Assembly: GCA_964567485.1 (NCBI GenBank)
Contig: CAZMMX010000002.1
Coordinates: 1-64,000, forward strand
From: UBA1413 sp964567485
Lineage (GTDB): Bacteria > Bacteroidota > Bacteroidia > Bacteroidales > Prolixibacteraceae
Length of the DNA stretch: 64,000 bases
Direction: 5' to 3'
Below are positions 35,040-44,411 of this stretch, one piece after another. Within the stretch, counting starts at the first letter, position 1, and each line of letters starts with the position of its first letter. Both the position numbers and the translations under genes were made by a program. Under the pieces are notes generated by a model. It worked only from the letters and a program-made list of their open reading frames with translations, did no database searches and had not been told where the DNA came from.

Positions 35040-36045
35040 ATAACCGTTTCAGGCCGATCAGCTGTTTGACTTCAGCCAGGGTACGGGCTGCCGACTCACG
35101 GGCTTTCTCAGCCCCCTCACGCGCTACCCGCGCCAGATAAGCCTCATCGGCACGGATGGCCAGAATACGCTCCCTGATGGGCGCCGTAAAGGCGATGATG
35201 TCCCCGGCCAGCTGCTTCTTCATATCGCCATAGCGGATCTCACACTTGTTGTACTTATCATCGAAATACGCTACCGTATCGGGGGTCGATACGATTTGCA
35301 TCAGGGTGAAGAGGTTGCGGATGGGCTCTGGTTTTTCCTGGTTCATCACGGTGGGACCGCTGTCGGTGACCGCACGCATCACCTTCTTCCTGATCTCTTC
35401 AGGATCTTCATACAGGAAAATGCCATTTCCCTCCGATTTTCCCATCTTTCCCGAACCATCGAGGCCCGGGACCTTGATCATCTCCTTGCCGTCGAAGGTG
35501 AAGGGCTTGGGGAGAGGGAAGAGCCGGTGGCCGTACATGTGGTTGAAACGGGTGGCGAATTTGCGCGCCATCTCGAGGTTCTGCTCCTGATCCTTCCCCA
35601 CCGGCACGAAATTAGCCTTGTGAATGATGATGTCGGCAGCCATCAGCACCGGATAGGTGAGAAGTCCGGCATTCACATTGTCGGGATTCTGCCGGGCCTT
35701 GTCCTTGAAGGAGGTGGTCCGCTCCAGTTCCCCGAGATAGGCATTCATGTTCAGGAAAGTGTAGAGTTCCACCACCTCAGGAACGTCGCTCTGGATGAAA
35801 ATGGTGGCCAGAGAAGGATCGATGCCACAGGCCAGGTACTCGGCCAGGACCTGCTTCACCCCCGACTGCAGGTTCGCGGGCGTGGGATGCGTCGTCAGCG
35901 AATGAAGGTCGGCAATGAAAAAATAACAGCGGTACTCCGACTGCATCTTTACAAAACTGCGCACCGCCCCGAAATAATTACCCAGGTGTAAATTTCCCGT
36001 GGGGCGGATCCCGCTCACCACAATCTTTTGCTTCTTCTCTGTCAT
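35035..36045 (-). CDS. trpS: Tryptophanyl-tRNA synthetase
   Basis: 336 residues. The HIGH-type motif is in SGIRPTGNLHLGNYFGAVRSF and the KMSKS-type loop reads GSGKMGKSEGN. TDSGPTVMNQEKPEPIRNLF and the helical C-terminus are family typical. It charges tRNA-Trp. A -7 element (36086-36093) lies 41 bases upstream, and the leader holds a short hairpin TCCGGG...CCCGGA (36061-36078). That hairpin may simply help the leader; I see no tryptophan-rich leader peptide or T-box. Confidence 0.95.
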   Translation of the reverse strand: MTEKKQKIVVSGIRPTGNLHLGNYFGAVRSFVKMQSEYRCYFFIADLHSLTTHPTPANLQSGVKQVLAEYLACGIDPSLATIFIQSDVPEVVELYTFLNMNAYLGELERTTSFKDKARQNPDNVNAGLLTYPVLMAADIIIHKANFVPVGKDQEQNLEMARKFATRFNHMYGHRLFPLPKPFTFDGKEMIKVPGLDGSGKMGKSEGNGIFLYEDPEEIRKKVMRAVTDSGPTVMNQEKPEPIRNLFTLMQIVSTPDTVAYFDDKYNKCEIRYGDMKKQLAGDIIAFTAPIRERILAIRADEAYLARVAREGAEKARESAARTLAEVKQLIGLKRLW

Positions 36046-36085
36046 GTTGCCTCTTTATTCTCCGGGATTTTCCCCGGAACTGCGG

Positions 36086-36093
36086 CAAAAATA
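36086..36093 (-). promoter_or_regulatory. -7 promoter element of trpS
   Basis: The minus strand reads TATTTTTG, matching TAnnTTTG, 40 bases before the trpS ATG. A 6-bp hairpin lies between it and the start codon. Confidence 0.5.
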
Positions 36094-36190
36094 GCGCTCT
36101 CCATCCAAAGTTCAAATTTACTCCCCAAAAAAGAAGCTGTAACATTTCCGGAATTTATCCGTCTTATGGTGGAAAAGCTTCGGAAGCCGT

Positions 36191-36676
36191 ATGACCCTGG
36201 AGGAATATAACCACTCTGTTACCCATTATGCCGACGGTTTGTACCGGTTCGTCGTCAAAAACGTGAAGGATCATCATTTTGCGGAGGACGTCGTTCAGGA
36301 AAGCTATGAAAAGATGTGGAAGAACATGGCGCAGGTCAGCGGTGACAAGGTAAAGCCTTACCTGTTCACCACCGCTTACCATACCTTGATCGACAGGCTC
36401 CGCAAGGAGAGACGGATGGTCACGGCCGCGGAAATACCCCCTGGCACCGAAACGGTCTCTTCGGGCTATTCCGATGTCAGGGAGCGCCTGGGGGAAGCCG
36501 TGGCCCGTTTGCCTGAAATCCAGCGCATCGTCATCACCCTGCGCGATTATGAAGGATATTCCTACCAGGAAATCGGGGAAATCACCGCCCTGAACGAATC
36601 CCAGGTCAAGGTGTACATTTACCGGGCCCGGGTTTTTCTGAAGAATTATATTGGTAAACTCGATGTTTTGGTATAA
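36191..36676 (+). CDS. ECF-type RNA polymerase sigma factor
   Basis: 161 residues. Region 2 covers about 5-75 with AEDVVQESYEKMWKNM (core binding and -10 recognition), and region 4 is at about 100-155 with LPEIQRIVITLRDYEGYSYQEIGEITALNESQVKVYIYRAR, the -35 helix-turn-helix. It directs RNA polymerase to a small regulon. The next gene starts 6 bases after its stop and encodes a single-pass membrane protein in the anti-sigma position, and a barrel protein follows, so the three probably form one stress-response unit. Confidence 0.93.
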   Translation: MTLEEYNHSVTHYADGLYRFVVKNVKDHHFAEDVVQESYEKMWKNMAQVSGDKVKPYLFTTAYHTLIDRLRKERRMVTAAEIPPGTETVSSGYSDVRERLGEAVARLPEIQRIVITLRDYEGYSYQEIGEITALNESQVKVYIYRARVFLKNYIGKLDVLV

Positions 36677-36682
36677 ACGCTC

Positions 36683-37789
36683 ATGAAGATCACCCGCGAT
36701 AACTACGAATCCTTTTTTCTCGACTACCTGGAGGGGCGTCTGGAAGAGGAGCTGGCCGGCGAATTCCTCGGCTTCCTCAACCGTCATCCCGACCTGAAGG
36801 AGGAGTTGCGGGAGTATGAGGAGGTGACCCTGAAGGCCCCTGAGGTGGTTTTCGCAGGAAAGGGGAGTCTTCTGAAGGAAAAATACGACCAGTCGGAGGT
36901 GTTTGACCAGGCTGCCGCAGCCCGTCTCGAGGGGGACCTCTCGCCGGAAGAAGAGGCAGAATTCGGGGATTATCTCCTCCGTCACCCCGAAAAAAAGAGG
37001 GAAGCCGATCTCTTTGAGCTGACCCGGCTGATCCCCGATACCGCCATTCTCTTCCCCGGAAAGGAAAAACTCTACCGCCAGCCGGCCATCAGGCGCCTCA
37101 GGGATTGGACCATGCGCATCGCTGCCATCCTGTTGCTGGCCATGCTCATTTATACCCTCACCGACCAACCCGGTCCCCTTCCTGAAGCAGGCGATGACTC
37201 CCCGGCACTCGCCGAAACGGTCACCCCATCGCAGGAGCCCACCATCCCCCTTCCTGAAACGAGGACGGAATCCCCCATAGAAATCACAGCCACAGGACGC
37301 CCTGCGGCAACATCCCCACAAACCGGCCACAACACCACAAAACCCTCAGCAACAGGGCCTGTAAACCCTAAAAATGGCGGCAGGGCCTCCATCCCGGCCT
37401 TTTCCTCACAAAACGAAGAAAGGGACATCCCACCTGTTACCCTCACCGCCGCCACAGACCCCGGAATGAAGGAGATTCCCGCATTGAGGGCCTCCCTGAA
37501 GGGGGGAATATCTATACCCCCCACCCTCATGGCAGCCTCCCTCTCCCACCCCGCCATAACCACCGGCCTTGCCGCGGAAGAGGAGGATCCCGTGCCCCTG
37601 AATGAGAGAATCCTTGAAAAAACAGGCCTTAACCGTATCTCCCTGGCCTTCCTGGCACGTAAAGGCCTCGACCTGGCTTCCACCCTGACCGGGGAAAAAA
37701 TCAACTATGACACCGACGACGACGGCCAAATCATTGCCCTTAACGTAGACACCCGCCTGGTGGGCCTCTCCATCCCCGTGGGAGAATAA
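36683..37789 (+). CDS. Single-pass membrane protein in anti-sigma position, with duplicated N-terminal domain
   Basis: 368 residues. Two copies of a domain of about 60 residues lie in front of the membrane segment: 8-70 and 73-132. They share LEG(R/D)L...(E)F, (F/Y)L.RHP..K.E and (V/I).F.GK..L. Zinc-binding His/Cys residues of classical ZAS anti-sigma factors are absent. The membrane helix is at about 144-160 (MRIAAILLLAMLIYTL), followed by a long Pro/Thr/Ser-rich stretch and a short C-terminal domain outside. The most likely role is to hold the upstream ECF sigma factor at the membrane and release it on an envelope signal. This is inferred from order and topology only. Confidence 0.65.
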   Translation: MKITRDNYESFFLDYLEGRLEEELAGEFLGFLNRHPDLKEELREYEEVTLKAPEVVFAGKGSLLKEKYDQSEVFDQAAAARLEGDLSPEEEAEFGDYLLRHPEKKREADLFELTRLIPDTAILFPGKEKLYRQPAIRRLRDWTMRIAAILLLAMLIYTLTDQPGPLPEAGDDSPALAETVTPSQEPTIPLPETRTESPIEITATGRPAATSPQTGHNTTKPSATGPVNPKNGGRASIPAFSSQNEERDIPPVTLTAATDPGMKEIPALRASLKGGISIPPTLMAASLSHPAITTGLAAEEEDPVPLNERILEKTGLNRISLAFLARKGLDLASTLTGEKINYDTDDDGQIIALNVDTRLVGLSIPVGE

Positions 37790-37959
37790 GCAAGAGCCAG
37801 GGTACCCTGAAAGCCCCCGTTTTCCCTTACTAAATACCTGACCCACCTTTTTTCACCTTCCCTGTAACTTCTTCTTCCCCCTCTCCGTCATACGGTCAGA
37901 TCATTCAGAAATCAGAGAATATTATCTATCAGAAAAAACAACTTTAAAACAGAAAACAG

Positions 37960-38952
37960 ATGCAACGTTCGATTTTACTTTTACTTGCCGTCACAATGCT
38001 TTGGTCAGCCAGGGCTCAGGACACCACCCGGGTTGTGTTGGAGGAAAAAGAGGTGGTCACCGCCATCCAAGACACTATTCAAACGAAAGTCAGGGTGGGT
38101 GACAAAGATGTGGTCACGATCAGGGAAGACAGCGTGGGAACAGTAGTCAAAGTGGGTGATGATGGCATCATTGAGGTGGATGCCAACCATGCCGGCGATA
38201 CCGTAAAGATCAGGATCGGTAACCGCACCATCAAGGTGGTCGATAGTGAAGAGGGGACTTCCGTGAAAACCTCCCGGGAACCTGTGGAAAAGAGAAGGGG
38301 ATACGGAAAATTCAACGGCCACTGGGGAGGTTTTGAAATGGGTATCAACACGTTCCACACCACCGACTATGCTTTGTATGAAGGAACTCCCCTCCAGGGG
38401 TATGAGTTCTTTGACCTCGACCATGGCAAATCGATCACTGTCAACTTCAACATTGCCGAATGGGCCTTCACCAACCCGCGCAATACCGTGGGACTGGTCA
38501 CCGGACTGGGTTTCAGCCTGATGGATTTTCGTTTTGACGATGCGGACCATACCATTGCCAAGGGAGAGACCCCGCCCTATATCCTGGAACCCGTGATGTT
38601 CGAGGAGACGGCCAAGAAGTCGAAACTCAACGTGGCCTATCTCACGGCTCCCCTCATCCTGGAGGTGGCCACGCCGCTGCGCCTCAATGCCCACCGCCTG
38701 ACCCTGGCGGCCGGCGTCATCGGGGGAGTGAATATCGGATCACACACCAAGGTGAAATTCAGCGGTTCCAAGGAAAAAGACCGCGGCAACTTTCACCTCA
38801 ACTCCCTCAAGTATGAGCTGACCGGCCGCCTGGGCCTCGGAGAACTCTGCCTCTTTGCCAATTACGGCATGTCCCCCCTCTTCAGGGAGGGCAGGGGACC
38901 CGCACTGAAGCCGCTCACCATCGGCATCTCCTTCCCGAATATGAGCTTCTGA
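37960..38952 (+). CDS. Outer-membrane beta-barrel protein with repeat-rich N-terminus
   Basis: 330 residues. The signal peptide ends SARA|QD. Residues about 22-105 contain three to four imperfect beta repeats of the form DT/DS-V..KV.VGD..I..V (for example QDTIQTKVRVGDKDVVTI, EDSVGTVVKVGDDGIIEV and GDTVKIRIGNRTIKVV). The rest (about 120-330) is an outer-membrane beta-barrel of the PorT/OmpA-like type, ending FPNMSF. It lies 170 bases downstream of the sigma/anti-sigma pair on the same strand and is probably their main target or sensor. Function not known. Confidence 0.7.
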   Translation: MQRSILLLLAVTMLWSARAQDTTRVVLEEKEVVTAIQDTIQTKVRVGDKDVVTIREDSVGTVVKVGDDGIIEVDANHAGDTVKIRIGNRTIKVVDSEEGTSVKTSREPVEKRRGYGKFNGHWGGFEMGINTFHTTDYALYEGTPLQGYEFFDLDHGKSITVNFNIAEWAFTNPRNTVGLVTGLGFSLMDFRFDDADHTIAKGETPPYILEPVMFEETAKKSKLNVAYLTAPLILEVATPLRLNAHRLTLAAGVIGGVNIGSHTKVKFSGSKEKDRGNFHLNSLKYELTGRLGLGELCLFANYGMSPLFREGRGPALKPLTIGISFPNMSF

Positions 38953-39059
38953 CGCATGGTAACACTCCCTGAAGGGAGACTTTCCTCTCCCCGGAATCTG
39001 CCAATGCCATAAAGGAACGCCTCCCTTTGCGGGAAAAGCATTAAAAACCCTGATTTTAT

Positions 39060-39067
39060 TAACTTTG
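39060..39067 (+). promoter_or_regulatory. -7 promoter element of the peptidase E gene
   Basis: TAACTTTG matches TAnnTTTG, 67 bases before the ATG at 39135. No -33 element is seen at the usual spacing. Confidence 0.4.
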
Positions 39068-39134
39068 TCACGGATCGGCATCATACCCGGTCCGTGATTT
39101 TTTTTTCAGCTTATTAACCATAAAAGAGTGCCTC

Positions 39135-39857
39135 ATGAGATTACTATTGATCAGCAATTCCACGATGCCGGGGGAGCCCTATCTCGACTATCCCAAGGGG
39201 GAAATCCGCAAATTCCTGGGCAGCAGTCCGGTGACAGCCCTGTTCATTCCCTTTGCGGGGGTGACTTTTTCATTTGATGACTATGTCACAAAAGTAGAGG
39301 AGCGCTTTGCGGAAATCGGCCACCATGTGAAAGGTATTCACAGCTTTGCCGACCCCGTGGCGGCGGTGCGTGACGCTGAAGCCATCGTCGTGGGAGGCGG
39401 CAACACCTGGCAGCTGGTCAGGATGATGCATGAACAGGGGCTCATGGACCCCATCAGGGAGAAGGTACTGCAAGGAACTCCCTTTATCGGATGGAGCGCC
39501 GGCGCCAACGTAGCCTGCCCCACCCTGCGCACCACCAACGACATGCCCATCGTAGACCCCCTGGGTTTCGACACCCTCAACCTGGTCCCCTTCCAGATCA
39601 ACCCCCACTATCTCGATGCCAATCCCGACGGCCATGCCGGGGAAACCCGCGAACAACGCATCCTCGAATTCCTGGAAGTCAACCCTGAAGTGACCGTGGT
39701 CGGCCTCCGCGAAGGGACCATGCTCATCAGGGAAGGAGACCGCCTTACCATGACTGGCTCCCGGAAGGCCCGGATTTTCAGGAAGGGAGAACCGGCAGAG
39801 GAGTGGCCGGCCACCAGGGATTTCTCCCCCCTGCTAAACCTGGAAATACCCGCCTGA
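39135..39857 (+). CDS. pepE: Peptidase E (alpha-aspartyl dipeptidase, S51)
   Basis: 240 residues. The nucleophile motif GWSAGA gives Ser121; Asp136 and His158 (INPHY) match the Ser-Asp-His set of E. coli PepE, each shifted by one residue. VVGGGNTWQLVRMM and LNLVPFQINPHYLDA are family segments. It cleaves Asp-X dipeptides in the cytoplasm. The amidohydrolase lipoprotein gene starts 23 bases downstream, so the two are probably one transcript. Confidence 0.94.
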   Translation: MRLLLISNSTMPGEPYLDYPKGEIRKFLGSSPVTALFIPFAGVTFSFDDYVTKVEERFAEIGHHVKGIHSFADPVAAVRDAEAIVVGGGNTWQLVRMMHEQGLMDPIREKVLQGTPFIGWSAGANVACPTLRTTNDMPIVDPLGFDTLNLVPFQINPHYLDANPDGHAGETREQRILEFLEVNPEVTVVGLREGTMLIREGDRLTMTGSRKARIFRKGEPAEEWPATRDFSPLLNLEIPA

Positions 39858-39880
39858 ACCCACCCCATAATCCTGCCTCA

Positions 39881-41506
39881 ATGCGAATACTCACTTTTTT
39901 AATGCTGATAATCAGTATGATCACAGGATGTTCCAAAGAAAAGGCCGACCTGGTGGTGCTCCATGCCACGGTCTACACAGTCGATTCCCTCTTTTCCGTC
40001 ACCGAGAGTTTTGCCGTCGCCGATGGGAAAATCGTGGCCACAGGCACCGCGAAGGAGATCACCTCCCGTTTTGACGCCCCGGAAATCCTTGACCTGGAGG
40101 GAAAATTCGTCTATCCCGGCTTTATCGACGCCCATGCCCATTTTTCTGGTTACGGGATGAACCTCATGCAGTACGCCGACCTTTCCGGCACCCGCTCACC
40201 TGAAGAAATCTACGCCCGCCTGAAGGAGCACCATGAAAAAACGGGAGGATCATGGCTTCTGGGCAGGGGCTGGGACCAGAACGACTGGCGCGTGCAGCAG
40301 TTTCCCGACAAGGAGGAACTCGACAGGCTCTTTCCCGGAATGGCGGTTTACCTGATCCGCATCGACGGCCATGCTGCCTGGTGCAACTCACAGGCGCTGG
40401 AACTGGCGGGAATTACAGCCTCCACACACGTTGACGGCGGGGAGGTCCTCCTTCGCCATGGGGAGCCCACGGGGGTCCTCATCGACAATGCGGAAGCCCT
40501 GGTGACCGCCGTCATCCCCCCACCCAACCGGGACCTGATGGCTCAGGCCCTGCTGGCAGCCCAGGAAAACTGCTTCCGCGCGGGCCTCACCTCGGTCGCC
40601 GACTGCGGGGTCTCCAAAGAAGTCATCCTCCTCATGGACTCTCTCCACCAAAAGGGAAGCCTCAAAATGCGCATCAACGCCATGATCAACCCCGACCGGG
40701 AGAATTTCGACCATTTCCTGGCCTCCGGAATCTATAAAACCCCGCGACTGCAGGTGAATACCATCAAGATCTACGCCGACGGAGCCCTGGGATCACGGGG
40801 CGCCCTGATGCTGGAACCCTATTCCGACGACCCCGGAAACCGGGGCCTTCAGATCGCCACCCAGGAGTACTATGACGAGATATGCCGCAAGGCCCTGGAA
40901 CACAACTACCAGGTGGCCACCCATGCCATCGGTGACAGTGCCAACCGGCTGATGCTCCATACCTATGGCCGCTTCCTCGGAGGTAAGAACGACCGCCGCT
41001 GGCGCATCGAACATGCCCAGGTGGTCCACCCCACCGACTTCGAACTCTTCGCCCGCTACTCCATCGTTCCCTCGGTACAGGCCACCCACGCCACCAGTGA
41101 CATGGGCTGGGCCCCGGAACGCCTGGGTGCCCAAAGAATGAAAGGCGCCTATGCCTACCGGCAGCTGCTCGCCCAAAACGGATGGATCCCCAACGGCACC
41201 GACTTCCCCATTGAAAGGGTTGACCCGCTCCATACCTTCTTTGCTGCCCACTTCCGCACCGGCCATGACGGTAATCCCATCGGCGGCTTCCAGCCTGAAA
41301 ACAGCCTGTCACGCGAGGAAACCCTGCGCTCCATGACCATATGGGCCGCCAAAGCCTCATTCGAAGAAAAAGAAAAGGGAAGCCTCGAAGCCGGAAAATG
41401 GGCCGATTTCGTGGTCCTCGACACCGACCTCATGAAAGCTTCCCCCGAAGAGGTGCTCAATGCCACAATCCTCGAAACCAGGATCAACGGCGAAAAGGTA
41501 TTCTGA
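39881..41506 (+). CDS. YtcJ-type amidohydrolase lipoprotein
   Basis: 541 residues from the ATG at 39881; the frame is open 26 codons upstream into pepE. A lipoprotein signal has its lipobox at MITGC. The metal-dependent hydrolase starts LVVLHATVYTVDSLF, then YPGFIDAHAHFSGYGMNL (HxH zinc ligands), IYADGALGSRGALMLEPY, ATHAIGDSANRLML and WRIEHAQVVHPTDF, and ends with the small beta domain GKWADFVVLDTDLM. The YtcJ/AepA subfamily hydrolyses amides such as N-formimino or other small substrates. Periplasmic location and pairing with PepE suggest peptide or amide scavenging; substrate unknown. Confidence 0.88.
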   Translation: MRILTFLMLIISMITGCSKEKADLVVLHATVYTVDSLFSVTESFAVADGKIVATGTAKEITSRFDAPEILDLEGKFVYPGFIDAHAHFSGYGMNLMQYADLSGTRSPEEIYARLKEHHEKTGGSWLLGRGWDQNDWRVQQFPDKEELDRLFPGMAVYLIRIDGHAAWCNSQALELAGITASTHVDGGEVLLRHGEPTGVLIDNAEALVTAVIPPPNRDLMAQALLAAQENCFRAGLTSVADCGVSKEVILLMDSLHQKGSLKMRINAMINPDRENFDHFLASGIYKTPRLQVNTIKIYADGALGSRGALMLEPYSDDPGNRGLQIATQEYYDEICRKALEHNYQVATHAIGDSANRLMLHTYGRFLGGKNDRRWRIEHAQVVHPTDFELFARYSIVPSVQATHATSDMGWAPERLGAQRMKGAYAYRQLLAQNGWIPNGTDFPIERVDPLHTFFAAHFRTGHDGNPIGGFQPENSLSREETLRSMTIWAAKASFEEKEKGSLEAGKWADFVVLDTDLMKASPEEVLNATILETRINGEKVF

Positions 41507-41690
41507 CCGTCAACAAAAAAAAAGAGGAAAGCCACGCAACAGAACCGTGAAAAAAGGATCTTACAATAAATGAAAATAGCGACACCCCTGATGACTTCTC
41601 CTCCAGAACAGGAAGAAGCACCATCCGGCTCTTCACGATAGGGAAACCGGGGATGGGAAAACGGAAATATTCCTTTTTAATGGCTTAACA

Positions 41691-42710
41691 ATGAATTCCA
41701 AGCTGAAACAGATCAAGTTTTTATCATTACTGGCGGTTCTCCCCCTTTTTCTGGCCGGATGTAAAACCGGACCCGTTGATGACGTCTTCCTGTATCGCGA
41801 AGAAGTACGCTTTGACATCAGCGACCATCTGGCTCCCGGTGTTCCCATCACGGCGCTTTATGCTGTCGATGAGAAGAACTATGGGTATGCCTCGGGTGAT
41901 AAGGTGGTATGGGTACGCAACGGCATAGAACGCACGGTAACGCTGACCTCCGCCATCCTCGATATCGCCTGGAATGGGGCCCGACAAACCCTGTGGGCCG
42001 GCACCGTGGCGTCGGGACTGGCGTGTGTGGGAGAGGAGGGGGTCACCTACTATACCACGAAAAGCCATGGCCTTCCCCGCGATGTGATCATGCACGTGGC
42101 CTGCGACAACGAGGGAAGGGTGTGGTTTGCGAGTTCCGCCCACCAACTCGGAGGCCTCTGCTGCCTCTCAGGCTCCTCCCTCCACATTTTCACCCCCGAA
42201 AACTCCATTCTTCCCGATAACCTCATCAAAGACATCGCCTGCAGCGGCTCAAAAACCTATGTCGCCACAGGAGGTTACGTCGGCCAGCAAAAAGTGGTGG
42301 AAATAGGCGCCACCTCCTGGAACCTCCTCCCCGTGGAGGGGTATTATCTCATGGACATGGACGTCAGCAGCCATGGAACTCTCTATGTCATCGATGACGT
42401 GGGACTCTCCTCTTCATCATATATGACCAACAAGGTTTACCGCTTCCGCAACGATTCGGTCACCAGTATGCTGCCCGATTATCACCGCTTCGAATACGCC
42501 CCTATCTGTGTGAAAGCCGACCTCCGTGATTATCTCTGGGTTTCGGCTGTCACAAGTGATGACCAGCACAACCTGATGGTCTATGATGGTGAGAACTGGC
42601 AGGAGACTCCGGCGGGCTTCCCCGCCCTCTTTATCCGCTCCATGGCCGTTGACCGCTCTAACGGCCTCTGGCTGGGCTCTACGGAAGGCATTTATATCCT
42701 CCGGCAATAA
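41691..42710 (+). CDS. Lipoprotein with propeller-type repeats
   Basis: 339 residues. A lipoprotein signal ends FLAGC (Cys24). The remainder contains blade-like repeats related to two-component-regulator propellers: LWAGTVASGLACVGEEG, VWFASSAHQLGGL, TYVATGGYVG, LWVSAVTSDDQHNLMVYDGENW and LWLGSTEGIYILR. Such propellers usually mediate protein or ligand binding; no enzyme motif is visible. The 184-bp spacer upstream contains nothing recognisable. It converges with hemW. Function unknown. Confidence 0.7.
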   Translation: MNSKLKQIKFLSLLAVLPLFLAGCKTGPVDDVFLYREEVRFDISDHLAPGVPITALYAVDEKNYGYASGDKVVWVRNGIERTVTLTSAILDIAWNGARQTLWAGTVASGLACVGEEGVTYYTTKSHGLPRDVIMHVACDNEGRVWFASSAHQLGGLCCLSGSSLHIFTPENSILPDNLIKDIACSGSKTYVATGGYVGQQKVVEIGATSWNLLPVEGYYLMDMDVSSHGTLYVIDDVGLSSSSYMTNKVYRFRNDSVTSMLPDYHRFEYAPICVKADLRDYLWVSAVTSDDQHNLMVYDGENWQETPAGFPALFIRSMAVDRSNGLWLGSTEGIYILRQ

Positions 42711-42744
42711 AGAAGCGCACGTGCAGTGAAGAGGCAGGGGAGGA

Positions 42745-43881
42745 TCAGGAGATTTTCTCCCTGATCAGGGCCAGCAGGATATGGTCGGAGACCATGATGC
42801 CGGTAGGAGAGAGGCGCACGGTATCCCCATCGCGGACCAGGGTGCCTTCTTCCAGAAAGGGGAGGGCGGCTTCCATGACCGCCGCCGCCACAGCATCCCC
42901 GAAATCACGGGCGATCATCGCCATGGAAATGCCCCACCGGGTACGCAAACGGGTAATCAGATAGTCATTGAGCCGATCGGCAGGAGTGAGCATCTCCATT
43001 TCTGCCGGAATTGTTCCCTTTTCCAGGGCACGCAGGTAATAGGGAAGGTTCGCCCGGTTCCACTGCCGCGACACCCCATTGTAGGAGTGGGCCGAAGGTC
43101 CCAGTCCCAGGTATTTACGGCCCGACCAGTATGCGCTGTTATGCCGTGAATAAGCGCCGTTACGCGCGAAATTGGAAATTTCATACTGCTCGAATCCCGC
43201 AGTCCTGGTTTTATCCATCAACAGGGAGAACTGTTCCAGGCTCTCCTCTTCGGCGGCTTCGGTGAGGGTTCCTCTGAGCAGGCGGGTATAAAAGGGGGTT
43301 CCTTCATGATAGGTGAGATGATAAGCCGAAATGTGGTTCACGGGAAGTGCCAGGGCCTGGTCGAGGCTCTCCTCCCATTCCCGGAGGGTCATCCCCGGAA
43401 GTCCGAAGATCAGGTCGATGCTGATCTGGTCAAATCCCTCTTCTGCAGCCAGGGTCACGGCTTCCCGTGACTGTCGGGCATCATGACGGCGGTTCATGGC
43501 CTTCAGGAGGTGGTCGTGGAATGACTGGATACCTATACTTAGCCGGTTCACCCCCGCAGCACGGTACAAGGCCGCCTTTCCAGGCGTCATATCATCGGGA
43601 TTCACCTCCATGGTGACCTCGGCCTCTTTCTCTACGGGAAAAAAAGTACCTGCTTTTTCCATCAGGAAACGTACTTCCTCATGGGAGAGCACACTGGGCG
43701 TTCCCCCGCCGAAATAGAGCGTCTCCAAAGACTCTCCTCCGAGATATCCCGCCTGCAATTCCGCCTCCCTGACCACCATCTCCAGAAAATGAGGCTTCTG
43801 CCGCACCTCCGTGGTCTTGTAAAAATCACAGTAGTGGCACCTCTTCCGGCAAAAGGGAATATGAAGGTATAAACCAGCCAC
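42745..43881 (-). CDS. hemW: Radical SAM heme chaperone HemW
   Basis: 378 residues. The cluster motif is CRKRCHYCDF (Cys11, Cys15, Cys18), the CxxxCxxC of radical SAM enzymes with the Phe typical of HemW/HemN relatives. TLYFGGGTPSVLS, EVNPDDMTPGKAALYRAAGVNRLSIGIQSFHD and DLIFGLPGMTLREWEESLDQAL are family segments, and the C-terminal HemW domain follows. HemW binds heme and inserts it into respiratory enzymes. It overlaps the rrf2-type regulator by one base, so the two are translated together. Confidence 0.92.
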   Translation of the reverse strand: MAGLYLHIPFCRKRCHYCDFYKTTEVRQKPHFLEMVVREAELQAGYLGGESLETLYFGGGTPSVLSHEEVRFLMEKAGTFFPVEKEAEVTMEVNPDDMTPGKAALYRAAGVNRLSIGIQSFHDHLLKAMNRRHDARQSREAVTLAAEEGFDQISIDLIFGLPGMTLREWEESLDQALALPVNHISAYHLTYHEGTPFYTRLLRGTLTEAAEEESLEQFSLLMDKTRTAGFEQYEISNFARNGAYSRHNSAYWSGRKYLGLGPSAHSYNGVSRQWNRANLPYYLRALEKGTIPAEMEMLTPADRLNDYLITRLRTRWGISMAMIARDFGDAVAAAVMEAALPFLEEGTLVRDGDTVRLSPTGIMVSDHILLALIREKIS

Positions 43882-44324
43882 TATAACCTCACCAGATCCT
43901 CGAACTTGTCGATGTCGTCGGCAATCATCTTCAGGGAGGTCTCCCGGTAAAAGTCACCCGTCACCTTGCGGAGTTCCTCATATTTGAAATGGACCGGACA
44001 GAAAGGTTTGGAAGGATCATGGGCTTTGCAGGGGCGTAACCCGATCAGGCAATTGGTGAAATATTCCTCTCCGTCGACATTGACGACAATGTCCCAGAGG
44101 GAGATATCCTCGGGAGCCCGCGACAGACTGAAACCTCCGTTGGGTCCCTTGGTCGACACCAGCAGTTTCTGCTTGACCAGGTTCTGCAGGATCTTCCCCA
44201 GAAAAGGGGAGGAGAGGCTCAAATCGGCGGAAATCTTCTTAATCCCGATCCGCATGTCATCGTGAGAATATTTCGCCATGTAGATGAGAGCTCGTAAGGC
44301 GTACTTACAGGTATTTGATAACAT
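43881..44324 (-). CDS. Rrf2-family iron-sulfur transcriptional regulator
   Basis: 147 residues. The winged helix begins MLSNTCKYALRALIYMAKYS, with the recognition part SSPFLGKILQNLVKQKLLVSTKGPNGGFSLSR. Three cysteines in CLIGLRPCKAHDPSKPFC match the cluster-binding loop of Rrf2 regulators. Members sense iron-sulfur status, nitric oxide or redox state. The overlap with hemW suggests that it controls, or at least is made with, heme insertion. Confidence 0.92.
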   Translation of the reverse strand: MLSNTCKYALRALIYMAKYSHDDMRIGIKKISADLSLSSPFLGKILQNLVKQKLLVSTKGPNGGFSLSRAPEDISLWDIVVNVDGEEYFTNCLIGLRPCKAHDPSKPFCPVHFKYEELRKVTGDFYRETSLKMIADDIDKFEDLVRL

Positions 44325-44411
44325 ATATCAGTTATTAAAAATTTCCTTCGGGCACTAAATGTACGGGTGGTCAAACCGCGGCCTTTCCCGTGTTATTAAC
44401 TCCCTTCCTGC

